Made by a program: the position numbers and the translations under genes
Shown here: in pieces, positions 25,697-32,751 of the stretch
How the letters are laid out: every line of letters begins with the position of its first letter
Numbering within the stretch: the first letter of the stretch is position 1
DNA from: Bog-113 sp965226755
GTDB lineage: Bacteria; Acidobacteriota; Terriglobia; Bryobacterales; Bryobacteraceae
Assembly: GCA_965226755.1 (NCBI GenBank)
Contig: CBDDDT010000003.1
Span: forward strand, 1,984,001-2,048,000
DNA: 64,000 nucleotides
Direction: 5' to 3'
Notes under the pieces: generated by a model
The model's database searches: none
What the model was told of the DNA's origin: nothing
What the model saw: only the letters and a program-made list of their open reading frames with translations

Positions 25697-26826
25697 GGCG
25701 GCATGTGCCGGAGCTGGACGGGGTGCGCGGGATCGCGATCCTGCTGGTGCTCGCGGTGCATTTCGGAGATTACGATCCCACGCGGCGCATTTGGTGGGAG
25801 AGCCTGGTGCGGGGCGCGATCGGGTTTGGTTGGACCGGGGTGGATCTGTTTTTCGTGCTCTCGGGATGCCTGATCACGGGGATCTTGCTGGACGCGAGGG
25901 GGTCGCCGCGCTATTTTCGATCATTCTACGCGCGGCGGGCGCTGCGGATTCTGCCGCTTTATTACGGAAGCGTGTTCGCGTTTTTCTGCATAGCGCTGCC
26001 GTGGGCGCATGCGCGGGGTCACTGGCAGGATGCGCACGAGACGGAGCAGATCTGGTATTGGCTTTACGTCTCGAACTGGCGCATCGCCTTCCATCCGTTC
26101 GCCGTCGCGCCTCTCAGCCACTTCTGGACGCTGGCGATTGAAGAGCAGTTTTACCTGCTGTGGCCGGTAGTGGTGCTGGGATTTGGGGAACGGGCGCTGC
26201 GGTGGCTGTGCGCCGCGTTGATCGTGACGTGCCTTGCGTTGCGCGGGCTGCCCGTGTTTCAGGCCATGCAGGCGCAATACCCGGAGTTCCTGTACACGCT
26301 GACGCCTTTTCGCGTGGATTCGTTGGCCTTCGGAGCCATGGCGGCGCTGGTATTGAGGAACCCGCGGCTGCGGGAGGCGGCGAACCGCCATCTTCGTTTA
26401 TTGCTCTGGGCGGGCGTGGCGGGCGCGGCGGCGGCGTCGGGCGTGGCGCGCAGCGCGCGGTCATACTCGCGGGAGATGACGTGGTGGGGATTCACCGCGG
26501 TGGGGCTGCTTTCGATGGCGGTGGTCGTCTATGCGAGTGTTCGCGCGGGATCCGAAGAAGCGGGAGCGCGCGTTCTGCGAAACGGAGTGCTGCGGAGGTT
26601 CGGGAAGTACAGCTACGCGATCTATGTTCTTCACTGGCCGCTCACCCCGTATGTGGACGATTTCTTTCAGGGGCGAATCCGGTGGGGCGGAGGATTGGCG
26701 GCGGCTTGCTTGTCGATGGTGGCGGGAGCGGGAATCTCTTACGGCCTGGGCGCGGCCTCCTGGAATCTGTACGAAAAGCGCTTTCTGGGATGGAAGGAAC
26801 GGTTCCCGTACGGGGCGGCTCGCTAG
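25693..26826 (+). CDS. OafA/YrhL-type acyltransferase
   Basis: A 377-residue membrane O-acyltransferase of the acyltransferase-3 family. It begins with the family signature PELDGVRGIAILLVLAVHF, including the conserved Arg, and continues with about ten membrane helices, FFVLSGCLITGILLD, HFWTLAIEEQFYLLWPV and SYAIYVLHWPL. These enzymes acetylate or acylate envelope sugars. The ATG at 25693 overlaps the stop of the YfhO-like gene, so I prefer it to longer readings. Together the two genes suggest glycosylation followed by acylation of a surface glycan. The stop shares four bases with the convergent small CxxC gene. Confidence 0.93.
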   Translation: MRRHVPELDGVRGIAILLVLAVHFGDYDPTRRIWWESLVRGAIGFGWTGVDLFFVLSGCLITGILLDARGSPRYFRSFYARRALRILPLYYGSVFAFFCIALPWAHARGHWQDAHETEQIWYWLYVSNWRIAFHPFAVAPLSHFWTLAIEEQFYLLWPVVVLGFGERALRWLCAALIVTCLALRGLPVFQAMQAQYPEFLYTLTPFRVDSLAFGAMAALVLRNPRLREAANRHLRLLLWAGVAGAAAASGVARSARSYSREMTWWGFTAVGLLSMAVVVYASVRAGSEEAGARVLRNGVLRRFGKYSYAIYVLHWPLTPYVDDFFQGRIRWGGGLAAACLSMVAGAGISYGLGAASWNLYEKRFLGWKERFPYGAAR

Positions 26827-27062
26827 CCGGCGGCCTCGTTGCTTTGGTCGTGTTCGGCGGTGATGTGGGCGAAAAGCGCATCGCGTAGCTGGAAGCGGGC
26901 GCGCATAGCGGCTTCGAGTTCAGGCAGGATCTCATGAATCACGGGGCGGTCGTAGGCGGCGAGGGCGATGGCGTATTTGTCCACAAGATCGGTGTAAGTA
27001 ATCAATGCCTTTTGGTACTCATTCCAAAGCTTTTCGCACTCTTCACACAGCGGTCCTCCCAT
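26823..27062 (-). CDS. Small hypothetical protein with an N-terminal CxxC
   Basis: This 79-residue protein has Cys6 and Cys9 (CEEC) and is otherwise predicted helical and acidic, with residues 10-70 suitable for a helical hairpin. I do not recognise a family. The gene converges on the acyltransferase gene, and the two stop codons overlap in CTAG (26823-26826). The Shine-Dalgarno signal is weak. It may be transcribed with the LuxR-type gene, which lies 73 bp upstream on the same strand. Confidence 0.55.
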   Translation of the reverse strand: MGGPLCEECEKLWNEYQKALITYTDLVDKYAIALAAYDRPVIHEILPELEAAMRARFQLRDALFAHITAEHDQSNEAAG

Positions 27063-27135
27063 GTCTTACAGGAATCTAACACGGTAAAGCGGGATGACCT
27101 AGGCCGAAACCGGAGCGAGGGTACTGGTTTACGCA

Positions 27136-27897
27136 TCACGCGTGCATGCGGTGGTAGATGGCGTACAGAGCGAGTTCCAGCCGGTCGCGAACGCCGGTTT
27201 TCTCGAAGATATTGTGGAGGTGATTCTTGACGGTCTGTTCGTTGATGCTGAGCGCCTGGGAAATTTCGCGATTGCGGTATCCCTGGGCGACGAGGGCGAC
27301 GATTTCGCGTTCGCGACGGCTGAGGGAATTGGTCAGTTCGCCGGAGAGACCGCGGGGAAGGGGGCTTGGTTCGCTGGCGAGCTGACGGATGATCTCCGCG
27401 GTGGCGGCGCGGTTCAACCATAGCTCGCCGGCGTTTACTTTGCGAATGCTCTTGAGCAGGAGTTCGGTAGGGCTGTTGCGCGGGACGATGCCGACAACGC
27501 CATAGCGGATCGCCTGAGAAAGCATTTCCAGGTCTTCCGGCGCCGTAAGGAGGATGACGCGCGCCGGAACGCCGGAAGCGCGAAGACGCAGGAGCGTGGG
27601 GATAGACGCGCTGACCGAGCCGAAATCAAACAGGATTACATCGGCACGGTGCGCCACGGCTAGTTCGGAGACGGATTCCGGGGTGGCCGCTTCAGCGACG
27701 ATGGTCAGATCAGATTGAGCTGATAACAGAGCTCGGAGGCCATCTCGAAACATGGAGGACTCGTCAGCGAGCAGAATGCGAATGGGCGTCGCATCGGGGG
27801 GAGGAAAGGACGAGTCCTTCAGCGGCTCCCCGGAGAACTCCCCGGGAGACTCCGCGGAGTTTAGGCTGACAGTCCGGATACTTTCAGAGCTGGCCAT
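27136..27897 (-). CDS. NarL/FixJ-type (LuxR HTH) response regulator
   Basis: The 253-residue protein has a 35-residue unstructured lead, a receiver-like domain (about 39-155) and a LuxR-type HTH (about 192-250; SRREREIVALVAQGYRNREIS, then INEQTVKNHLHNIFEK). In the receiver the acid pocket reads ADES, the phospho-acceptor position is Asp91 (ILFDFG) and the switch Thr is present (LLTA), but the conserved Lys is Arg140 (GIVPRN). Phosphorylation may thus be altered. No histidine kinase gene is adjacent. The upstream region contains several GTAC-core repeats and an element shared with the sulfatase promoter region, which suggests autoregulation. Confidence 0.88.
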   Translation of the reverse strand: MASSESIRTVSLNSAESPGEFSGEPLKDSSFPPPDATPIRILLADESSMFRDGLRALLSAQSDLTIVAEAATPESVSELAVAHRADVILFDFGSVSASIPTLLRLRASGVPARVILLTAPEDLEMLSQAIRYGVVGIVPRNSPTELLLKSIRKVNAGELWLNRAATAEIIRQLASEPSPLPRGLSGELTNSLSRREREIVALVAQGYRNREISQALSINEQTVKNHLHNIFEKTGVRDRLELALYAIYHRMHA

Positions 27898-27941
27898 CGG
27901 GATTCAGGCGCATGCGATGGCTACGAGTCCAGAACGCCCCC

Positions 27942-27998
27942 GGTACTACTGCTGGTACTAATTGGCACCTTCACAAGGTACCTTAGCACAAATGTATT
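27942..27998 (-). promoter_or_regulatory. GTAC-core repeats and shared element upstream of the LuxR-type gene
   Basis: The region holds two GGTACTA direct repeats 12 bp apart (27942 and 27954) and the perfect palindrome AAGGTACCTT at 27975-27984. Read on the minus strand, 27965-27998 gives AATACATTTGTGCTAAGG followed by TACCTTGTGAAGG, nearly matching blocks at 18602-18651. Placement 45-100 bp upstream of the start fits an operator, perhaps bound by the regulator itself. This is inference from sequence similarity alone. Confidence 0.45.
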
Positions 27999-28068
27999 CG
28001 GATCGGAGAAATTCCGGATTAGCGGCGGGAGAGGAACGGGAAGGCGAAGTTGCGCGTATGGAGACTGA

Positions 28069-28653
28069 ATGTCAATGATGCCCAGTGCTGTTCGAAGATT
28101 TCAGCGGCTTCTGGGGGCGCTCGCTTTTTTCGCGGCGGTGGCCGGGGCACAGGAAACTTTCCGGATCGATGCGGCGCACAGCGATCTAACGTTCACGCTG
28201 GGGGATGTGTTGCTTAAGGTCAAGGGCACATTCAAAGTGGAGCGTGGGGAGATCCGGGTAGACGCATCTGGCGCCGCGGCGGGCGAAATCGTGGTGGACG
28301 CGCGGAGCGGGGAGAGCGGAAGCCATGCGCGGGATCACCGGATGCACGAGCAGATTTTGGAGAGCGCGCGCTATCCGGAGATCAAATTCGCGCCCGCGCG
28401 GGTGCATGGAACGATTGCGCAGTCCGGCGAATCGAAGGTGGATGCGGACGGCATGTTCACGATCCACGGAGAAGCGCATCCGCTCACCGTGGGAATCGTG
28501 TTGAAGCGAAGCGGAAATTCTTTCCGGGCGACCTCGCATTTTCCTGTTCCGTATGTGAAATGGGGAATGAAAAATCCGAGCACTTTTGTGCTGAGGGTGA
28601 ACGACACGGTGGAAATCGAGTTAGACCTTGCAGGCACGGTAATCGAACGGTGA
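28069..28653 (+). CDS. YceI family periplasmic protein
   Basis: The 194-residue protein has a signal peptide (about 1-27, ending AGAQ) and a YceI lipocalin-like domain: FRIDAAHSDLTFTLGDVLLKVKGTF at the start, SHARDHRMHEQILESARYPEIKF in the middle and the closing beta strands (DTVEIELDLAG). YceI proteins bind polyisoprenoid-type lipids in the periplasm. The start is the ATG at 28069, with a second ATG three codons later. It is divergent from the LuxR-type gene with 171 bp between. Confidence 0.93.
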   Translation: MSMMPSAVRRFQRLLGALAFFAAVAGAQETFRIDAAHSDLTFTLGDVLLKVKGTFKVERGEIRVDASGAAAGEIVVDARSGESGSHARDHRMHEQILESARYPEIKFAPARVHGTIAQSGESKVDADGMFTIHGEAHPLTVGIVLKRSGNSFRATSHFPVPYVKWGMKNPSTFVLRVNDTVEIELDLAGTVIER

Positions 28654-28854
28654 ACTTAATTGGATTGAATTATGTGAAATGGAGTCACCTTGAGTGTGCC
28701 TTGGCTACACCGGAATGGAAATAAAACTTTACAGTCTGAATGCAGAGCAAAACAGCCTGCCGCAGCGTCAATCCAGCAGACGGACGAACCTAAAGCAGTA
28801 ACTTGCCGGATCAGGTTCGCCGTCATTCAGACTTACGCGAGGAGTCGAGACGGT

Positions 28855-29688
28855 ATGGTGTTCAAGGCAACCCTGGACGTGACGACCGAGCAGCACACAC
28901 GGCATGAGCTGGAGCGGGCGCGAGACATCGAGGAACGGCTGTCGATGAGGCGGCTGCCGCTGATCAAAGGGCTGGATTACTACGGCGAGTGCCGGCACGG
29001 CAAAGATGTGGGCGGAGATTTCTTCGATTTCGTCGCAACGGAAGACGAAGGACTGGTGTTTTCGATTGGGGATACATCGGTGAAGGGCGTTTCCGGAGCG
29101 ATTCTCACGACAGGGATGCGGTCCTACGTAAGAGCACTGGCCGCCAGCGGTTTCGTGCAGATGGCGCGGCTCGCGGAAAAATTGAACCGGATGATCTGGG
29201 AGCTTGCGCCCGCTGACTTTTACGCCCGCGTGTTCTGTGGCAAGGTGGACGGCTCCCGGCGACTGCTGCAGTATGTGAACGCGGGACAAGAAGCGGCGTT
29301 GCTGGTGCGGACACGAGCGGGCCGCGTGGCGCGGCTGGAAAATAATGGAACGGTTTTCGGACTGAGTTCGCATGCTATTTATAGCCAGCGCAGCGTTCAC
29401 GTGGAAGAAGGCGATCTGCTGGTCGCGTTCACGAACGGAGTTGCCGAAGCGGGAGGCAGCGGAAGTTCCGTGGTCATGGAGCGGTTGGTGATTGATACGA
29501 TTCGCGATTACCCGCGGCGCGCGCCAAATGAGCTGACAGGGCGAATCCTCTCAGCCGTGGAGGAGTTTACCGGCAGAGCGGATGTGGAAGATGACCGGAC
29601 GGTGGTCGTGATTCGGTTTGTGGGCACCGCGGCTGAGAAAGATCCCGATCGTGCGGTGAGGGAATTGGCGCTGGCGGAGGCAGCTTGA
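28855..29688 (+). CDS. SpoIIE/RsbU-type PP2C protein phosphatase
   Basis: Read from the ATG at 28855 (GAGGAG ten bases upstream) the protein has 277 residues. It contains the whole PPM phosphatase domain of the SpoIIE/RsbU group: GGDFFDF (metal Asp55), FSIGDTSVKGVSGAI (Asp73), an NAGQEAALLVR block and the closing DDRTVVVIRF. These enzymes dephosphorylate anti-sigma-antagonists in partner-switching pathways. There is no sensor domain; input probably comes through the receiver protein encoded next, whose start is two bases after this stop. No anti-sigma antagonist or HATPase kinase is nearby. A TTG at 28690 gives a longer, less convincing reading. Confidence 0.87.
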   Translation: MVFKATLDVTTEQHTRHELERARDIEERLSMRRLPLIKGLDYYGECRHGKDVGGDFFDFVATEDEGLVFSIGDTSVKGVSGAILTTGMRSYVRALAASGFVQMARLAEKLNRMIWELAPADFYARVFCGKVDGSRRLLQYVNAGQEAALLVRTRAGRVARLENNGTVFGLSSHAIYSQRSVHVEEGDLLVAFTNGVAEAGGSGSSVVMERLVIDTIRDYPRRAPNELTGRILSAVEEFTGRADVEDDRTVVVIRFVGTAAEKDPDRAVRELALAEAA

Positions 29689-29690
29689 TC

Positions 29691-30116
29691 ATGTGCGCGC
29701 AAATGACAACGACGGCGGACGAGGACCCGATCACGATCCTGGCGGTGGATGACGAGCAGATGATTCTTGAGCTATTGAAGGCGATCCTTTCGCGCGCCGG
29801 GTACCGCCTGTTGATGGCGAGCGGCGGAGAAGAGGCGCTGGCGCTGTCGCGGAATTTTCCGGGACGCATCGACGTTCTTCTCTCGGACTGCTCGATGCCG
29901 GGGATGAGCGGCCTGGAACTGGCGAGCGCGCTAGAGACGGAACGGCCGGATCTGGAACCTCTGCTGATCTCGGGACAGTCCGACGAAATAATTCCTCCCA
30001 GGTATGGATTCCTTCGCAAACCGTTCGGGCCCGCGCAATTATACCGGGCGATCGCGAATGTGCTCCAACAAGGGTCGCAGGAAGGGGCACTGGCAAAGGT
30101 CCAGGCGATGGCATAG
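29691..30116 (+). CDS. Single-domain response regulator (CheY-like)
   Basis: The protein has 141 residues and a single receiver domain. The acid pair is Asp20-Asp21 (AVDDEQ), the phospho-acceptor is Asp66 (LLSDCSMPGMSG) and the conserved Lys is Lys110 (FLRKPF), so all key residues are present. It has no output domain. A GGAGG ten bases upstream supports the ATG at 29691. It directly follows the SpoIIE-type phosphatase gene, suggesting that the two form one signalling unit in which the receiver controls the phosphatase or carries its signal. Confidence 0.9.
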   Translation: MCAQMTTTADEDPITILAVDDEQMILELLKAILSRAGYRLLMASGGEEALALSRNFPGRIDVLLSDCSMPGMSGLELASALETERPDLEPLLISGQSDEIIPPRYGFLRKPFGPAQLYRAIANVLQQGSQEGALAKVQAMA

Positions 30117-30179
30117 CGCGCAAGCTGCCGGGTCCGTAATCGCGGTTCCCGGATTGGACAAGGATGCTAGTGTTTTCTC

Positions 30180-30638
30180 ATGTCCACCTATGTGCTGGCG
30201 TTTCTCATCGGGATCGTCTCAGGCCTTCGCGCTTTCACCGGACTCGCGGCGGTGAGTTGGGCCGCGCGCCTGGGCTGGATCAGCCTGGAGAATACGAAGC
30301 TGGCGTTTCTGGGCTTCCAGGTTACCCCATACATCATCAGCATTCTGGCGCTCGGTGAACTCGTCACCGATCAGCTGCCCAATACTCCCAGCCGTACGGT
30401 ACCGATGCAATTTTCCGCGCGGGTGATCACGGGCGCTTTGTGCGGCGCGGCGTTGGGCGCAGATCACCAGATGCTGGCGGCCGGACTGATTTTGGGAATT
30501 CTGGGCAGCGTGGCCGGAACCTTGGGAGGCGCAAAGGTCCGCGGCGTTCTGGCGCGGGCGTTCGGAAAAGACTTGCCGGCGGCGTTGCTCGAAGACGTCA
30601 TCGCGATCGGCCTCGCTTTTTTTGTTGTCAGGAGTTGA
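30180..30638 (+). CDS. DUF4126 membrane protein
   Basis: The 152-residue protein has four to five membrane helices and the DUF4126 pattern: GIVSGLRAFTGLAAVSWAARLG at the N-terminus, LALGELVTDQLPNTPSRT in the middle, and a glycine-rich second repeat (GALCGAALG, ILGSVAGTLGG). Family function is unknown. The start is the ATG at 30180, 63 bp after the receiver gene, on the same strand. Confidence 0.82.
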   Translation: MSTYVLAFLIGIVSGLRAFTGLAAVSWAARLGWISLENTKLAFLGFQVTPYIISILALGELVTDQLPNTPSRTVPMQFSARVITGALCGAALGADHQMLAAGLILGILGSVAGTLGGAKVRGVLARAFGKDLPAALLEDVIAIGLAFFVVRS

Positions 30639-30710
30639 CGCTTCCCGGGCCTTAAATCTCAGCCGCGATTTCCGCGTTTAAAATTCCTCCTGCAACCCAC
30701 TACGATGATT

Positions 30711-30750
30711 GGGAGACAGGCAGAGCCGCGCCGCCGGCTTTGCCTGTCCC
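30711..30750 (+). promoter_or_regulatory. Strong hairpin in the 5' leader of the gene at 30764
   Basis: CAGGCAGAGCC pairs with GGCTTTGCCTG around an eight-base GC loop, extended by GGGA/TCCC with a two-base bulge. It ends one base before the purine-rich Shine-Dalgarno sequence (AAGGGGAG) of the gene at 30764. There is no T tract, so it is more likely a leader structure than a terminator for the DUF4126 gene. Confidence 0.5.
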
Positions 30751-30763
30751 AAGGGGAGAAAAC

Positions 30764-31603
30764 ATGCATTCGCAAACACAGCCACCACCAGCCGGCGCCG
30801 TTCTTCACATGCACATCCCACGTCTCGTCGCGATTCAGACTCTTCTCGCCGTCGCCCTGCTCTCTCAATCTCCGAAGGCCGCCGCGCCAGTCGCGGGCCA
30901 ACCAACCAACTCAATGCGGGACACCATCGCGCGCATTGCCGAGATGAACCAACTCTGGGGCCGCGCGCTCAGCAGCCCGGGTGCATCATTGCGCCTTCAG
31001 AAACTTGCCGGGGGCGCAGGGCAGACTTTCAAATATCACCTCTACGCGGAAGGGCTGCCGCCAAGCGAAACCTACACGCTGCGACAGTGGCCAATCACTC
31101 AGAACGAACCTTCGGATGTGCTCAAGGGCGTCACTCTTAACGCCGAAGGTCTGGCTATTTGCACCGGCAAGCCAGGCCTGTGCGGGACGGCAGCGAAGCC
31201 TAACGATCCGATCGACCTCACGGTCAATCCCGCCAAAGGCGAGCCGTTCCGCATTTCCCTCGTCGCCACCGGAGCGACGAAGAAGAAAGCATTCCTCAAG
31301 ATCGTTCCTTTCCCGAACGAAGCTTCCGATAAGGCGTGCCGACTCCAGGCAGTGCTGCTCATGCCGCGCGCTGAAGAGGTCGCCATCGAAGGCAGCGGCT
31401 TCAAGCCCGGCGCGGACCTGATCACCAACACCGCATCGGGACCCGAGCATCTTACCGGCAAAGCCAAAGCCGACGCGCAGGGCCGCTTCTTCTCCGTCGT
31501 CCTGCCTCATCGCAAGGGTGAACAGAAAGGAACCACGCAATTCGAGGTCAAGTCCGCCGATTGCGGTCCCCTGGTGAGCTTCAACTGGGGAGCGCAGAAC
31601 TGA
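30764..31603 (+). CDS. Exported hypothetical protein
   Basis: The 279-residue protein starts at the ATG at 30764, which has AAGGGGAG about five bases upstream. A hydrophobic segment at about 20-38 followed by SPKAAAPVAGQ suggests export. The rest appears beta-rich, with four Cys (CTGKPGLCG and two later ones) that could form disulfides. A segment near residues 205-265 (EEVAIEGSGFKPGADL) resembles an IPT/TIG-like Ig fold. I do not recognise a named family. Its TGA overlaps the start of the phospholipase-like gene (TGATG), so the two are probably translated together. Confidence 0.7.
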   Translation: MHSQTQPPPAGAVLHMHIPRLVAIQTLLAVALLSQSPKAAAPVAGQPTNSMRDTIARIAEMNQLWGRALSSPGASLRLQKLAGGAGQTFKYHLYAEGLPPSETYTLRQWPITQNEPSDVLKGVTLNAEGLAICTGKPGLCGTAAKPNDPIDLTVNPAKGEPFRISLVATGATKKKAFLKIVPFPNEASDKACRLQAVLLMPRAEEVAIEGSGFKPGADLITNTASGPEHLTGKAKADAQGRFFSVVLPHRKGEQKGTTQFEVKSADCGPLVSFNWGAQN

Positions 31604-32751
31604 TGCGTTGTTTTCCGCTATTGTGCCTGCTTCTGATTCCGTCCGCCGCTCCCGCTTACTCAGTCCTGACTCACGAAGCCATTATCGATTCGGCATGGGA
31701 AGATTCCATCAAGCCGCTCCTGCTGCGGCGGTTTCCCAACTCCACGCCGGCTGAAATTCTCCAGGCCCATGGATACGCTTATGGCGGCGCGATTATTCAG
31801 GACATGGGCTATTACCCGGCCGGCAGTCACCTGTTCAGCGATCTCACGCACTACGTCCAGAGCGGCGCGTTCATCATGAATATGATCGAGAGCGCGCAGG
31901 ATCTCAACGAGTATGCGTTCGCGCTCGGTTCGCTGGCCCACTATGCGGCCGACGACGAGGGCCACAGCATCGCGGTGAATCGCTCAGTGCCGATGCTCTA
32001 CCCGAAATTGCGTGCCAAATACGGGGAAATCATGACTTACGAGCAGGATCCGACGGCGCACCTGCGGACAGAATTCGCGTTCGATGTCCTGCAGGTAGCC
32101 CGCGGTTATTACGCTCCCACGGCCTATCATGATTTTATCGGCTTTCATGTTTCCAGACCAGCTTTGGAACGCGCCTTCCAGGCTACTTACTGCCTGCGCC
32201 TGGAAGATCTGTTCACTAATCTGGATCATTCGCTTTCCAGTTACCGGCATGTGGTGAGCGGGATTATCCCGGAGGCCACCAAAGTCGCCTGGGTGCTCAA
32301 GAAGAAAGAGATACAGCAACACTTCCCGGATCTTGCACGCCGCAAATTTGTTTACAATATCTCGCGCTCCAGCTATGAGAAAGAATGGGGCCGCGACTAT
32401 GAAAAGCCGGGAATCGGCGCTCGCCTTCTCGCGTTTCTGCTGCGCATTCTGCCTCATATCGGGCCGTTAAAGGATCTCTCTTTCCAAGCCCCCACTGCGC
32501 AAGCTGAGGATTTGTTCATGAAGAGCTTCGATTCATCTTTGGCGGAGTATCGCCGATTGCTGAAGGAAACGGGCGCGGGCACTCTCAAGCTGGCCGAAAT
32601 GAATTTCGACACCGGCCAACCATCCCGGCCCGGCGCTTATCGCCTGGCGGACCAGGCGCGCGCGGAACTTGCGCAGGATTGGGCCAAGAAGGGCATCACC
32701 GCATGCCCGGTCGCAACCTCCGCCGCACGGAATGGAAGCTATACCAAATGA
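31603..32751 (+). CDS. Secreted zinc-dependent phospholipase C-like protein
   Basis: The 382-residue protein has a short signal peptide (MRCFPLLCLLLIPSAAPA), and the mature N-terminus reads YSVLTHEAIID, as in the zinc-dependent phospholipase C/S1-P1 nuclease-like family. Several His/Asp ligand candidates follow in order: GYYPAGSHLFSDLTHYV, LGSLAHYAADDEGHS and an EQD/HLRTEF segment. It may hydrolyse phospholipids outside the inner membrane. The ATG at 31603 overlaps the previous stop. The 3' end overlaps the convergent methyltransferase gene by 13 bp. Confidence 0.8.
   Translation: MRCFPLLCLLLIPSAAPAYSVLTHEAIIDSAWEDSIKPLLLRRFPNSTPAEILQAHGYAYGGAIIQDMGYYPAGSHLFSDLTHYVQSGAFIMNMIESAQDLNEYAFALGSLAHYAADDEGHSIAVNRSVPMLYPKLRAKYGEIMTYEQDPTAHLRTEFAFDVLQVARGYYAPTAYHDFIGFHVSRPALERAFQATYCLRLEDLFTNLDHSLSSYRHVVSGIIPEATKVAWVLKKKEIQQHFPDLARRKFVYNISRSSYEKEWGRDYEKPGIGARLLAFLLRILPHIGPLKDLSFQAPTAQAEDLFMKSFDSSLAEYRRLLKETGAGTLKLAEMNFDTGQPSRPGAYRLADQARAELAQDWAKKGITACPVATSAARNGSYTK

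Noticed and set aside
28690..28854. Extended N-terminus of the SpoIIE-type phosphatase from a TTG at 28690
   Set aside because: The added 55 residues show no domain, and the ATG at 28855 has a much better Shine-Dalgarno sequence.
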